Assembly: GCA_938002085.1 (NCBI GenBank)
Contig: CALLAT010000048.1
Location: forward strand, 1-55,998
DNA length: 55,998 nt
Direction: 5' to 3'
DNA from: an uncultured Pseudanabaenaceae cyanobacterium
GTDB lineage: Bacteria > Cyanobacteriota > Cyanobacteriia > PCC-9006 > JAAUQQ01
Shown here: piece after piece, positions 44,936 through 54,524 of the stretch
Layout: every line of letters starts with the position of its first letter
Position numbering within the stretch: the first letter of the stretch is position 1
Notes under the pieces: model-generated
Told to the model about the DNA's origin: nothing
The model's database searches: none
Seen by the model: the letters and a program-made list of their open reading frames with translations, nothing else
Position numbers and translations under genes: made by a program

Positions 44936-45654
44936 GATCGCACTTTCAGCATCCTCATACTTGCTGCCCCTCGCTTTCGCCCTCGGTTTCAGGTAAAACC
45001 GCCGCTAATCAAGCAATATGAATCTCTCACGATGACCATACTCTTTGTTGAGACACTTTGTCACTAGTGTATGGCATGCTCTCATGAAAGCTATGCTTCT
45101 AAATCTCTTGAAGTCTTGAGTCTGATTGGCTTGAGCCGTTTAGAGAATATATGCTGAGCTATGACTGAAGTTAGGTCTTCTTCACGTCTCCTCCATTTAA
45201 GTATGTGGGAGCTAATCGCAAGAATTCACAACAAAATTTGTTCTTATGTCGCAGAGCTATAGGTTTTGAGCCCTGTTTTACATCCAAAACTCTATTTCCA
45301 CCGCGAGCTTTTTGTCTTTATAAAATGCCGTCAAACCCTCTGCCCATAGCTAATACAGCGATTAGTCTTGTCGCTGAATAAGTTCCTGGGCAGCTTTCCT
45401 ATGGACAATCTAACATTCTATTTGACAGTGTTTCTCAAGTAGAATTATAATTTCACTGTAATGGTCTAATGACAGCTAGTCCTAAGTAGTTTGAATCTCT
45501 CAACCCAAGTATTCAGGAATGGAATTCGTTGTCTCATTTGTCCTGCCTGTCCCTATGACTCTGGACTTCTGATAAAGGCTGCTTACCTTCTTGTTGCGGA
45601 TAATCGTCAGTAGTTGTCTGGATTTCTTGGGTGCTTTTGTTGGAGTAATTTGTT
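44936..45654. other. Intergenic region, no supported gene
   Basis: About 720 bases. Several frames of 28-33 codons occur but none has a ribosome site or recognisable product. Candidate location of promoters for the small membrane gene at 45655. Confidence 0.4.
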
Positions 45655-45843
45655 TTGGCCCAATTATTAGTACTCTCCCAGATCGCTTCGCTTGATCAAG
45701 CGCCACCTCAGCCACAGCCAACTCGTTCTGAATGGGCTGTGGCAATCTTCTTTGTTCCTTTTGCAGCTTGGGTTCTGTGGACTTCTTGGCAGTGGCGTCG
45801 AGACTATAAGCAGTTACGTCGAGAGCGCGCCGATTTGCCCTAA
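45655..45843 (+). CDS. Small single-span membrane protein, 62 aa
   Basis: Starts at TTG (45655) with a GGAG ribosome site about ten bases upstream. A polar, Pro/Gln-rich N-terminus (SLDQAPPQPQPTRSEW) leads into one membrane helix (AVAIFFVPFAAWVLWTSWQW) and a positively charged tail (RRDYKQLRRERADLP), giving a clear inside-positive orientation. I do not recognise the family. A tryptophan-rich helix with a basic tail is common in small photosynthetic or respiratory subunits. Confidence 0.5.
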   Translation: MAQLLVLSQIASLDQAPPQPQPTRSEWAVAIFFVPFAAWVLWTSWQWRRDYKQLRRERADLP

Positions 45844-45954
45844 GGGAGATTTAAAGATGTCTGGATTCAGCATCTTGCACTTGTAAGGTCGCGAGTTTGT
45901 ATTCGTTTTGTCTTTGCCTTCAACACGTACTGTCTATATTGGGATGGTTTTCCT

Positions 45955-46506
45955 ATGGGAAGCTCTAAAAAGACTAGTTTCTGTCTCGTTGGTCAATTCT
46001 TGGGATATGAGCTCAAGGGGCATGAGATTCATCGAGTTCATTTAAGATGTGGGCAAGAAGAGTACTCTCTGAAGGTAAATAGTGATGTTCGAAGCTTTTT
46101 AGTCCGGGCTTATTTAGAGAAAAAGCTGAAGGCTGGGGACTGGTTAGAGGTGGTTGGTGTCAAGAAAGATTGCGCTAAGAAGGGCATAAAATTTAAAGCT
46201 CACTCCTTGAGCTATGCCAAAAGGCCCAAGGATTGTCCTAAAACGTTTGTCAGTCCAAGTACTTCAACAACAAGGGTTTTAGTTTGTCAAAAGTCGAGTT
46301 GTTGTAAGCGTGGTGGCAAAGCTGTTATGAAACAGCTTCAGAAAGTTGTTGGTGATCGCCATCTTGATGGTCAAGTTTCCATCAAGGGAACAGGTTGCAT
46401 GGGCAAATGTAGCAAAGGGCCTGTCATGGTTATCGATAAGACTCACTATCGACAGGTGGATGCTGGGAAGGTCTCACGTTTGATTGACAATCATGTTAAC
46501 GCCTAG
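45955..46506 (+). CDS. Thioredoxin-like [2Fe-2S] ferredoxin
   Basis: 183 residues in two parts. The first ~85 form a beta-rich module (FCLVGQFLGYELKGHEIHRV to KAHSLSYAKRPKDCPKTF). The C-terminal 80 match the thioredoxin-fold ferredoxins related to NuoE: VCQKSSCCKRGGKAVMKQL and GTGCMGKCSKGPVMVID supply the cluster cysteines. It is probably a small electron carrier or sensor. It lies between dps and isiA on the same strand and ends in the perfect hairpin at 46709-46749. Role in iron stress is inferred only from its location. Confidence 0.85.
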   Translation: MGSSKKTSFCLVGQFLGYELKGHEIHRVHLRCGQEEYSLKVNSDVRSFLVRAYLEKKLKAGDWLEVVGVKKDCAKKGIKFKAHSLSYAKRPKDCPKTFVSPSTSTTRVLVCQKSSCCKRGGKAVMKQLQKVVGDRHLDGQVSIKGTGCMGKCSKGPVMVIDKTHYRQVDAGKVSRLIDNHVNA

Positions 46507-46708
46507 GACTCTGTAGCTTCAAGTTGGGGCTTGTCCGTCAATAGATTACTAAATTACCGTATTCAACTCTACAAAGCTTGTACCCACAATACTTTGACCA
46601 ATGGCAGTTGGTAATTTAATTGCGAATGGCTCCTTAAGCTGTTTTCTGCGATCTTATCGATGAGTCATCTAAGGCTTAAAGAGTAGCTTATTTAAAGAGA
46701 AATATTCT

Positions 46709-46749
46709 GATTAAAGCCGAGCTGTTCTTAGAACAGCTCGGCTTTAATC
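46709..46749. repeat. 19-bp perfect inverted repeat with a 3-base loop
   Basis: GATTAAAGCCGAGCTGTTC, loop TTA, GAACAGCTCGGCTTTAATC. The stem is perfect over 19 pairs. No T-tract follows, so it may block transcription or RNA decay between the ferredoxin-like gene and isiA by structure alone. Confidence 0.75.
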
Positions 46750-46899
46750 ATGGCTAATCACCTAAAGCTAATTTCCCATTGTGATTCACGCTATAGCTTG
46801 AAAGTCTTAAAACCTTTTCTCTGTAATGAATGTGGAGGTTTAGCGTTTCCCGATTGCCATCTTTTGGTTATTTGAAATACACCTAGCAATAAAAAGTAA

Positions 46900-46928
46900 T
46901 TGACCGTTGTTGAGAATGAATCTAAACT
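46900..46928 (+). promoter_or_regulatory. Candidate isiA promoter with a Fur-like site in its spacer
   Basis: A -35-like TTGACC (46900-46905) and a -10-like TAAACT (46923-46928) are 17 bases apart. The spacer contains TTGAGAATGAA, one Fur-box arm, positioned for repression when iron is plentiful. It implies a 5' leader of roughly 195 bases, and long isiA leaders are known in other cyanobacteria. Confidence 0.5.
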
Positions 46929-47130
46929 AGTTTCTGTTGGCTTATTGATTTGTATTCTCATTAAAGAACGCGCTGAAAATGGTGATTCTGGTGGGCGAAG
47001 TCTACAAACCTTAGGTCGACACTCCTCTCAAAACAACACCTTCCACTTGGGAGTCAGCTGCTCGCTTCAGCAAGCTTTCAAGTAGAAGGTTTCTTTCATT
47101 ATTGCTCCGGCATTTATTGGAGATACATCA

Positions 47131-48165
47131 ATGCAAGCATACGGAAACGATGCTGTTAAATACGACTGGTGGGCAGGCAACTCTCGCTTCGCCGAAAAGT
47201 CTGGATTATTCATTGCGGCCCACGTTGGCCAAGCTGCACTAACAACTTTGTGGGCTGGAGCCTTCACGTTGTTTGAAGTGTCTTCTTATCAGCCTGATTT
47301 GCCTATGGGCGAACAGGGTTTGATCCTTTTACCTCACTTGGCAAGCTTAGGATTTGGTATTGGTGAAGGTGGACAGGTTCTTGATACCTATCCCTTCTTC
47401 GTTGTTGGCGTTATCCATCTTCTTTCTTCTGCTGTACTAGGTGCAGGTGCACTCTTCCATGCGATTAAAGCGCCGGCTCATCTTGCTGATGCAAATGGAC
47501 GCGCTCGCAAGTTTGATTTCAACTGGGACGATCCTAAGAAGCTAGGCTTCATTCTTGGACATCATCTATTGTTCTTAGGGGCGGGTGCGTTACTCTTTGC
47601 TTGGTGGGCAACCTCCGGTGGTGGTCTATATGATCCCAGCATTAGCGCAGTTCGTTTAGTTGAGAACCCAACACTCGATCCCTTGGTCATCTACGGTTAT
47701 CAAACTCACTTTGCTTCTGTTGATAACTTGGAAGATTTAGTGGGAGGGCATGTATTTGTTGGCGCAATGCTTGTTCTAGGCGGTGTATGGCATATTATTG
47801 TCCCGCCGATGGATTGGGCCAAGAAAGTCCTCGACTTTTCCGGTGAAGCTATTCTCTCTTACTCCTTGGGAGGGATTGCGCTGGCAGGCTTTGTCGCAGC
47901 CTATTTCTGCGCTGTAAATACGCTTGCTTATCCTGCTGAATTTTATGGCGCTCCTTTGGCTGTCAAGTTTGGTGTTTGCCCTTACTTCGTAGACACTGCT
48001 GCTCTACCGGCTGGAGTGCATAGTGCTCGGTGCTGGTTGGCTAATACTCACTTCTTCCTAGGCTTTTTCTTCTTACAAGGTCATCTATGGCATGCACTAC
48101 GCTCCATGGGATTTGACTTTCGCAAGGTTGAATCTTGGCTCAATGACACTGCCAGTGCTTCATAG
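47131..48165 (+). CDS. isiA: Iron-stress chlorophyll-binding protein IsiA (CP43')
   Basis: 344 residues, the canonical length of IsiA. Six membrane helices with family motifs: [82 protein letters not shown] and [20 protein letters not shown]. It lacks the large lumenal loop of CP43. IsiA forms rings around photosystem I and quenches or harvests light when iron is scarce. A GGAG ribosome site precedes ATG at 47131. Followed by a terminator and then flavodoxin isiB, so isiA and isiB are close but may form separate or read-through transcripts. Confidence 0.96.
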   Translation: MQAYGNDAVKYDWWAGNSRFAEKSGLFIAAHVGQAALTTLWAGAFTLFEVSSYQPDLPMGEQGLILLPHLASLGFGIGEGGQVLDTYPFFVVGVIHLLSSAVLGAGALFHAIKAPAHLADANGRARKFDFNWDDPKKLGFILGHHLLFLGAGALLFAWWATSGGGLYDPSISAVRLVENPTLDPLVIYGYQTHFASVDNLEDLVGGHVFVGAMLVLGGVWHIIVPPMDWAKKVLDFSGEAILSYSLGGIALAGFVAAYFCAVNTLAYPAEFYGAPLAVKFGVCPYFVDTAALPAGVHSARCWLANTHFFLGFFFLQGHLWHALRSMGFDFRKVESWLNDTASAS

Positions 48166-48235
48166 TTGAGTCCTAATTTTACACTCTTGCATAAGCGGTT
48201 GTTTGAACAAAGATTTAGGCTGTAGCTTGTGACTA

Positions 48236-48382
48236 ATGAGGGGAGAAATTTTGCGAAACAGTCTCCCTCAGAAGTTCAGTGAAAGTATCAACTTTGATGC
48301 TGGGCCAAATGCTCAAACAGCCTCTAACAAGATTGGCTTCGATTGGGGTCGGCTCCCCCTTTCAGGTCATTGGAGAACCTAG
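48236..48382 (+). CDS. Possible 48-aa protein between isiA and isiB
   Basis: The frame MRGEILRNSLPQKFSESINF runs to RLPLSGHWRT-stop, the stop lying inside the terminator hairpin. No ribosome site is seen, and composition is not decisive. Possibly a small product of the isiA transcript, but chance is as likely. Confidence 0.2.
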   Translation: MRGEILRNSLPQKFSESINFDAGPNAQTASNKIGFDWGRLPLSGHWRT

Positions 48383-48430
48383 GCTTCAACCAATAGGCTA
48401 GTCATCTTTGAGCCTAGGTTCTCTTTTTTT
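48373..48430 (+). terminator. Rho-independent terminator between isiA and isiB
   Basis: GAGAACCTAGGCT pairs with AGCCTAGGTTCTC, a perfect 13-bp stem around a 25-base loop, followed by seven T residues. It would end most isiA transcripts before isiB, letting the antenna be made in excess over flavodoxin. Confidence 0.85.
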
Positions 48431-48608
48431 GTAAGCCTTCAATATTTGGCTAAAACTGCGTCTCTTGGAATGTCACCCAAACGAGAAGCTTTGAGCGATC
48501 GCCGATGGCTTTTAGTCGTAAGCAATATTGATCAAAGCTTCTTTTCTAAATCTCATTAGAGAGAGCTCAAGGCTCTTCTCTCAGACTCTCAAAGATAAGG
48601 ATTGAATC

Positions 48609-49124
48609 ATGGCAAAGGTTGGATTATTTTTTGGTTCTCAGACAGGGAATACTGAGACAATTGCAGAGCAAATTCAAGAAGAGCTGGGTGGTGATTCAGT
48701 TGTTGCTCTCCATGAGATCTCCGATGCTTCACCTGATGACTTCTCTGGGTATGACTGCATCATTGTAGGCTGTCCAACTTGGGACTTAGGTGGAATTCAG
48801 AGTGATTGGGACGGCTTCTACGAAGGCGATCTCGATAGCATAGACTTTTCCGGAAAGAAGATTGCCTACTTTGGTCCAGGCGATCAGGTTGGTTATTCCG
48901 AAAATTTTCAAGATGCCATGGGACTGCTGGAAGAAAAAATCAGTGGCTTAGGTGGTGAAACTGTCGGGCATTGGTCCACAGATGGTTATGAACATGAAGC
49001 TTCTAAAGCAGTTAAGAATGGTAAGTTTGTCGGCTTAGCGCTGGATGAAGATAATCAGCCTGAACTAACTGATGAGCGTGTAAAAGCTTGGACTGCACAG
49101 ATAAAGTCAGCTTTTGCTTTGTAA
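48609..49124 (+). CDS. isiB: Flavodoxin
   Basis: 171 residues, a long-chain flavodoxin. The FMN phosphate loop FFGSQTGNTETIAE and the flavin-stacking regions PTWDLGGIQSDW (Trp) and FGPGDQVGYSENF (Tyr) are clear. It replaces ferredoxin as acceptor of photosystem I electrons when iron is scarce. The gene lies 443 bases after isiA, with a terminator in between, and 213 bases before a hydrolase-fold gene, an order common to isiA-isiB loci. Confidence 0.96.
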   Translation: MAKVGLFFGSQTGNTETIAEQIQEELGGDSVVALHEISDASPDDFSGYDCIIVGCPTWDLGGIQSDWDGFYEGDLDSIDFSGKKIAYFGPGDQVGYSENFQDAMGLLEEKISGLGGETVGHWSTDGYEHEASKAVKNGKFVGLALDEDNQPELTDERVKAWTAQIKSAFAL

Positions 49125-49337
49125 GTTGATGAGCTGAGAGAGAGACGGTTGTATCAAGCCTTTTGCTTTCGTCTCCTCTCTCTACCGCTCAATTCGCGAA
49201 AATTGCAAGAAGGAATGTTGTCCTTAAAGATCTTCTTTATGAAGCTTAAATAACTCTTTCCTTATTCTCGCTACACTTCTGCCCTTGAGTAAGAGGTGTT
49301 TAAAGCTCGATTCACTACTGTCCTTCGTTGACTATTC

Positions 49338-50126
49338 ATGCGTTTACAACCACAACTAAGTCTACCTACTTTAGAGAAACCTGTAGATAAGACTGATGCA
49401 CTATGGATTAGTATTAGTCCCAGTCTAGGGATATTTGACCAGCCACTTCAGCTAGCATTATCTCGTTATACAAGTGTTTCAAAATGGCAGTATTCTCAAA
49501 CGCTTGATGAGTCTTGCGAAATTCAAACAGCTGTTGAATTGCTTGAAGGTTACTTAAGTAATCGGTCCCAACCTATCCATTTGTTGGGGCATGGTACCGC
49601 TGGTGTTGTCGCGCTGCTCTATGCGCGTGCAAATCCTGAGAAAGTCAAGTCATTGACATTGCTTGCGGTTGCCGAGCAACCTGCTGTCAACTGGCACGCC
49701 CAATATTATGTGCATCGTCACCTTTTGGCTTGTTCCCAAGAGCGAGTACTCGCAAAAATGGCAGGGAGTTTATTTCGCAAACGTCCTTATGCTCCCAAGC
49801 GTTTGATTGAGGCCTTGCGTCAGGATTTAGAACAGGTACCGCTTTTGCATTCAGCTTGTCATTTGGAATCAGTTCTCCAAGGGGGAGTGACGGTACCGCT
49901 TATGGTTTGTGGTGCTGAAGATGATTCTGTAGTGCATCCCGAAGCTTTAGAGGAATGGACTCGTTGGCTTAAACCTGGAGATCGGAAACAATTATGTAAA
50001 GATGGAAGCCACTTTTTTCATTATTTTCATAGCTCAGCTTTAGCCCGAAAGATTTCTAAGTTCTGGGCTTCCAATCAATTCCTAGCATCTAATGAACCCG
50101 CGTTAGGTGAGCTCAGACAAGATTGA
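49338..50126 (+). CDS. Alpha/beta-hydrolase-fold protein lacking the nucleophile serine
   Basis: 262 residues. The nucleophile elbow normally reads GHSxGG or similar; here it is LLGHGTAGVVALLYA, with Gly at the Ser position. The acid residue (CGAEDDSVVHPEA) and the His loop (DGSHFFHYFHSS) are kept. So it may be a non-catalytic scaffold, or a divergent enzyme using another residue such as the following Thr. Similar hydrolase-like genes often follow isiB and are co-induced under iron stress in other cyanobacteria (sometimes called isiC). No signal peptide. Confidence 0.8.
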   Translation: MRLQPQLSLPTLEKPVDKTDALWISISPSLGIFDQPLQLALSRYTSVSKWQYSQTLDESCEIQTAVELLEGYLSNRSQPIHLLGHGTAGVVALLYARANPEKVKSLTLLAVAEQPAVNWHAQYYVHRHLLACSQERVLAKMAGSLFRKRPYAPKRLIEALRQDLEQVPLLHSACHLESVLQGGVTVPLMVCGAEDDSVVHPEALEEWTRWLKPGDRKQLCKDGSHFFHYFHSSALARKISKFWASNQFLASNEPALGELRQD

Positions 50127-50346
50127 TATCGTCTCAGGCTAGGAGCAAAATTTTGAATTGAGTTTCTTCTTACATTGTGAACTAAAGATAGAATGGCTTT
50201 CCTCTAGCTCTCCCCAATACCTGTTCAAGACTCAATTTTGGGTTAGACCTTCTCGATAACAGTCGCTTAGAGAAGGTCTAGGAGATACTGAGTTCTAATT
50301 TTGAGCTGTAACGCTGCATTAGGGAGGTTGTGCGATCGCGTCTGCT

Positions 50347-50508
50347 ATGACAATTCCAGATGGTGTGAAATTATCCGCTGCTCCGTCTCAGCCAACGAAA
50401 ATGTTAGATTGTGAAACGCTGGATTCCGTTGAGACAACGACAACTGTTTCAACAGTGGCTCTGTTGAAATTTCATTGTGAGTGCGTCAGTTACACCCAAC
50501 ATAATTAA
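50347..50508 (+). CDS. Possible 53-aa hypothetical protein
   Basis: ATG at 50347 opens MTIPDGVKLSAAPSQPTKML and continues with a Thr-rich middle (SVETTTTVSTVALLKFHCEC). The GGGAGG upstream is too far from the ATG to be a good ribosome site. Unrecognised. Listed for completeness with low confidence. Confidence 0.3.
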   Translation: MTIPDGVKLSAAPSQPTKMLDCETLDSVETTTTVSTVALLKFHCECVSYTQHN

Positions 50509-50560
50509 TTAGAGCAACCACTAACCCTAAGAGGTTGTTTCTCAGAAGTTTAAGACTTAA

Positions 50561-50632
50561 AGCGGATGATGGGACTCGAACCCACGACATTCAGCTTGGG
50601 AAGCTGACGTTCTACCACTGAACTACATCCGC
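50561..50632 (-). tRNA. tRNA-Gly (CCC anticodon)
   Basis: On the minus strand the sequence folds into a cloverleaf: acceptor GCGGATG/CATCCGC, a D-arm with TTCAGTGGTAGAA, anticodon stem TCAGC/GCTGA around loop TTCCCAA (anticodon CCC) and a T-arm with GGTTCGAGTCC. CCA is not encoded. It decodes GGG. Confidence 0.95.
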
Positions 50633-50747
50633 AAGGCTCTGAAATTATATCGCAAGCCCGATCGCTTCGACTTCGGGAACGCAAGTTAGGATAGTTGCAT
50701 CTTAATATTCACCCTCTATTCTTTAGCCCAGGCCGATTCTACCCACC

Positions 50748-51620
50748 ATGGTCGCAACATTAAGTTCGGTATCGTTAACCCAGCGGACAATCACTGCCAG
50801 CTTTTCTAAAGCAGGGGTGGGGCTGCACAGCGGAGTCCAGACCCATGTGACAGTTAAGCCCGCTGCTGCTGGGGCTGGGAGGAAGTTCCAGCGGGTCGAT
50901 TTGCCGGACCAGCCCGTGATTGCTGCAACGCTGGCATCAGTGAATCCAACTCAGCTATCTACGGAGCTTGTGGAGGTCGATGCGACGGTACGTACGGTGG
51001 AGCATTTGCTGGCGGCTCTAGTGGGGATGGGGGTGGATGATGCCCTGATTGAGATTGATGGACCGGAGGTGCCGCTGCTAGATGGCTCTGCGAAGGAATG
51101 GGTGGAAGCGATCGCAACGGTAGGCATTACATCGAGTTCCAGTGAAGCGGAGTCACCGCAACCTTATCTTCAGCTCAGCGCCCCTTTAACTCTGCAAGTG
51201 GGCGATGCATTTGTCACAGCCGTCCCTTCAGAAAACCTACGTTTCAGCTATGGCATTGATTTCCCCCAACCTGCTATTGGCAACCAGTGGTACAGCCTGG
51301 ATTTGACGCCCGAATCCTTTGCCCAAGAGATTGCGCCCGCTAGAACCTTCGGCTTCGCGGCTCAAATTGACCAGCTCAAGAGCATGGGGTTGATTCAGGG
51401 CGGTAGCTTGGAAAATGCCCTGGTTTGTGATGGGGAAGGGTGGGTCAATCCTCCCTTGAGATTTGCAAATGAGCCTGCCCGTCATAAACTTTTAGATCTA
51501 GTGGGGGACCTAAGCCTACTGGGGCGTTTGCCTCGGGCTCACTTTTTGGCTTACAAAGCGAGTCATACCCTCCACACCCAGTTTGCTCGGCAGCTCCAGG
51601 CGCAGCTCCAAGCCCCCTAG
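50748..51620 (+). CDS. lpxC: UDP-3-O-acyl-N-acetylglucosamine deacetylase
   Basis: 290 residues. LpxC is the committed, zinc-dependent step of lipid A synthesis. The start [17 protein letters not shown], the zinc His in [33 protein letters not shown] and the catalytic late region [19 protein letters not shown] with [18 protein letters not shown] are all present. Family length is about 280-300. First of four lipid A genes in tight order (gaps of 80, 154 and 64 bases), a cluster conserved in cyanobacteria. Confidence 0.96.
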   Translation: MVATLSSVSLTQRTITASFSKAGVGLHSGVQTHVTVKPAAAGAGRKFQRVDLPDQPVIAATLASVNPTQLSTELVEVDATVRTVEHLLAALVGMGVDDALIEIDGPEVPLLDGSAKEWVEAIATVGITSSSSEAESPQPYLQLSAPLTLQVGDAFVTAVPSENLRFSYGIDFPQPAIGNQWYSLDLTPESFAQEIAPARTFGFAAQIDQLKSMGLIQGGSLENALVCDGEGWVNPPLRFANEPARHKLLDLVGDLSLLGRLPRAHFLAYKASHTLHTQFARQLQAQLQAP

Positions 51621-51700
51621 CCCAGGTCTTTGGGTGGTGTGGCATCGGAATCAAGCGGACTGGTCGCTTGGTAAACCCTTGCCCTTCTTGCATTACCTGA

Positions 51701-52162
51701 ATGACTTCCTCCGATTCTGACGCTAGCCAAATTATTCCCGTTGAGACCATTCGCGGTCTATTGCCCCATCGCTATCCCTTCGCCCTCGTGGATCGGGTGA
51801 TTGAGCAAGATCCGGGCAAGTCGGCCACGGCGATCAAGAATGTGACAATCAATGAGCCCCATTTTCAGGGACATTTCCCAGAAAAGCCCCTCATGCCGGG
51901 GGTGCTGATTATTGAGGCTCTGGCCCAAGTGGGTGGCATTGTGGTTAAACAATTGCCCGATTTGCCCGAAGGTCTGTTTGTGTTTGCGGGGATCGACAAA
52001 GTTCGCTTCCGTCGTCCGGTGGTGCCTGGGGATCAGTTGATTCTCAAAGCAGAGCTCATCAGCATTAAGCGCCAACGCTTTGGCAAGGTTAAAGGCGAGG
52101 CCTTTGTGGATGGCAAGCTAGTGGCTGGCGGTGAACTGATGTTTTCCCTGATGGATAACTAA
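51701..52162 (+). CDS. fabZ: 3-hydroxyacyl-[acyl-carrier-protein] dehydratase
   Basis: 153 residues. FabZ dehydrates 3-hydroxyacyl-ACP in fatty-acid elongation, and its substrate is also the acyl donor of LpxA. The hot-dog fold is seen in [19 protein letters not shown], and the catalytic His and Glu are in [23 protein letters not shown]. Standard length. Start at 51701 overlaps no other gene. Confidence 0.96.
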   Translation: MTSSDSDASQIIPVETIRGLLPHRYPFALVDRVIEQDPGKSATAIKNVTINEPHFQGHFPEKPLMPGVLIIEALAQVGGIVVKQLPDLPEGLFVFAGIDKVRFRRPVVPGDQLILKAELISIKRQRFGKVKGEAFVDGKLVAGGELMFSLMDN

Positions 52163-52316
52163 ACTAGAAGCTAGAGTTGGTATCGAAAGGCACCCTCAGC
52201 AGGAGATGCTCTTCTATGCCCGTTCTTCAGCAAATGCTAGTTCAGCATGTCTGTCCAACCCAGGTTGTACCCACAGCCATGGTCAATGCAGTATCAGCAG
52301 CCTCGCATCGTTAGAA

Positions 52317-53183
52317 ATGGCCATTGGCAATCATCCCCTGCGCAGTTCTACAGCAGTTTCCGAGCGGAGTATCCCCTTGACGCCCCTGATTCATCCCACA
52401 GCCGTGGTGCATCCCGGCGCTGAGATTCACCCCACGGCAAAAATCGGTCCCCACGCCGTTATTGGTGAGCGGGTCAAAATAGGGGCTCAAACCGAGGTGA
52501 TGGCCAATGTCGTGATTGATGGCTGGACGGAAATTGGTGCTAGAAACCGCTTCTTTCCCGGTGCGGCGATTGGCATGGATCCCCAAGACCTCAAATATTC
52601 TGGGGATGACACCTTAGTCAAGATTGGGGACGATAACCGCATTCGTGAATGTGTGACGATCAATAAGGCGACGAAGGCGGGGGAAGTGACTCGCATCGGC
52701 AATGGCAATTTGCTAATGGCCTATGTCCATGTGGCCCATAACTGCATTTTGCAAGACAAGATTGTGATCGCCAATGCGGTCTCCCTTGCAGGCCATGTGG
52801 AGATTGAGTCGCGGGCGGTGATTGGGGGAATGGCTGGCTTCCATCAGTTTGTCCATGTGGGTGAGTTAGCCATGGTGGGAGCGATGAGTCGCATTGACCG
52901 GGATGTGGCACCGTTTACCCTGGTGGAGGGCAGTCCTTCGCGAGTGCGGACGCTAAATGTTTTGGGGTTAAAGCGATCGGGGCTGCAAGAGAAGGATGGC
53001 GGTGCGGCTTATAAGGCTCTGAAGAAGGCCTACCGGACTTTGTTTCGGTCGGGGAAGACGCTGGAAGAAGCCCTGATTGAGATTGAGCCGCTGGTTCATG
53101 TGCCTGCGGTGCGGCATCTCTATCACTTTGTGAAATTGTCGAGTCAAACGGAAGGTCGGCGAGGGCTAATTCCGGGAAAGTAG
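52317..53183 (+). CDS. lpxA: UDP-N-acetylglucosamine O-acyltransferase
   Basis: 288 residues from ATG at 52317; an earlier in-frame ATG at 52206 adds 37 residues with little family likeness and its GGAG directly abuts the ATG. The left-handed beta-helix of hexapeptide repeats is evident (LIHPTAVVHPGAEIHPTAKI, IGPHAVIGERVKIGAQ, AMVGAMSRIDRDVAP). The catalytic His is in LMAYVHVAHNCIL. It acylates UDP-GlcNAc, the first step of lipid A synthesis. Follows fabZ by 154 bases. Confidence 0.93.
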   Translation: MAIGNHPLRSSTAVSERSIPLTPLIHPTAVVHPGAEIHPTAKIGPHAVIGERVKIGAQTEVMANVVIDGWTEIGARNRFFPGAAIGMDPQDLKYSGDDTLVKIGDDNRIRECVTINKATKAGEVTRIGNGNLLMAYVHVAHNCILQDKIVIANAVSLAGHVEIESRAVIGGMAGFHQFVHVGELAMVGAMSRIDRDVAPFTLVEGSPSRVRTLNVLGLKRSGLQEKDGGAAYKALKKAYRTLFRSGKTLEEALIEIEPLVHVPAVRHLYHFVKLSSQTEGRRGLIPGK

Positions 53184-53247
53184 GTTTTATGAAAGATCCA
53201 AGCCCGAGCCGTCGTTCAATCCATCTCACTCAGTTTTTTCATCTACC

Positions 53248-54405
53248 ATGAAGCGGCTTTTCATTAGCACGGGCGAAGTTTCCGGTGACCTCCAGGGGGC
53301 GCTGTTGGTGGAGGCGCTGTGGCGTCAGGCGAAGGCTCGGGGGATTGAGCTGGAGATTGTGGCCCTGGGGGGCGATCGCATGGAAGCTGCGGGAGCCAAA
53401 CTAATTGGTAATACAACCACGATTGGCTCCATGGGCCTAGTGGAATCCATTCCTTACATCATCCCCACCCTGCAACTCCAGCGCCGTACGAAGAAGTTTC
53501 TGCGAGAGAACCTGCCCGATGCAGCGGTGATGATCGACTACATGACGCCCAATATTGTCTTTGGCAATTACCTGCGTCAGCAGTCCAAAGATTTACCGAT
53601 TCAGTACTACATCGCCCCGCAAGAATGGGTCTGGTCCTTTGGAGATGGTAATACAACTCAAATCGTTGGCTTTGCTGATGAAATTCTGGCCATTTTCCCC
53701 GGTGAAGCCAGTTACTACCAGGCCAAGGGAGCGCCAGTGACCTACGTGGGCCATCCCATGGTGGACAAGATGGCGGAGCAAGTGGACCGTGCGACGGCTC
53801 GCCAGCAGCTAGGCATTCCAGAGGAGCAAATCGCGATCGCGCTACTACCCGCCTCCCGTGCCCAGGAAATGAAGTACCTGTTGCCCAATATTTTTGCGGC
53901 AGCTCAGAAGCTCCAAGCCGAGGACGATCGCATCCAATTTCTCATTCCTTTAGCTCTGGAGAAGTATCGAGCTGACATGGAAGCAGCGGTGGCTAAGTAT
54001 GGTCTCCGAGCCCGCATCCTTACCGAAGATCAGCAGGTGGCCATTGCTGCCGCCGACCTCGCTATCACGAAGTCTGGCACTGCAAATATAGAAATTGCCC
54101 TGCGGAACGTGCCTCAGGTTGTGGTGTACCGATTAAATGCCTTTACCGCTTGGATTGCTCGCAGTGTGTTGCGGTTTTCGATTCCCTTTATGTCTCCAGC
54201 CAACTTGATCAATATGGAGGCCGTGGTGCCGGAACTCTTGCAAGAAGAGGCCACTGCAGCGCGCATTTACCAAGAGGCAAAAGCGCTGTTAGGTGAAGAA
54301 AAGCGCACCAAAATCCTGGAAGGCTATGGGCGTCTGCGGGAGGCCTTGGGCAAGCCAGGAGCCTGCGATCGCGCAGCAAATCTAATCCTCGATCGGCTGG
54401 TTTGA
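53248..54405 (+). CDS. lpxB: Lipid-A-disaccharide synthase
   Basis: 385 residues. Joins two acylated glucosamine units into the disaccharide. The GT19 motifs are seen: ISTGEVSGDLQGALLVEAL, DYMTPNIVFGNYLRQQ, QYYIAPQEWVWSFGDGN, the region YVGHPMVDKM, LLPASRAQEMKYLLP and ITKSGTANIEIALRNVPQVVVY. Length typical. It ends the lpx cluster. Confidence 0.95.
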   Translation: MKRLFISTGEVSGDLQGALLVEALWRQAKARGIELEIVALGGDRMEAAGAKLIGNTTTIGSMGLVESIPYIIPTLQLQRRTKKFLRENLPDAAVMIDYMTPNIVFGNYLRQQSKDLPIQYYIAPQEWVWSFGDGNTTQIVGFADEILAIFPGEASYYQAKGAPVTYVGHPMVDKMAEQVDRATARQQLGIPEEQIAIALLPASRAQEMKYLLPNIFAAAQKLQAEDDRIQFLIPLALEKYRADMEAAVAKYGLRARILTEDQQVAIAAADLAITKSGTANIEIALRNVPQVVVYRLNAFTAWIARSVLRFSIPFMSPANLINMEAVVPELLQEEATAARIYQEAKALLGEEKRTKILEGYGRLREALGKPGACDRAANLILDRLV

Positions 54406-54524
54406 GCCGGGTCTAAAAGATAGAAATTTGGCCTTGCCCGGAACATCTTAGCCCGATGACAATTCAATAGCTCATAACATCCCCGGCGTTACATCCTCTA
54501 TCCCACGACCCAGGACTTTACGCG

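Noticed and set aside
45500-45745. 81-codon minus-strand frame overlapping the small TTG-start membrane gene.
   Set aside because: It has no membrane or domain signature, while the plus-strand frame has a ribosome site and a clean helix.
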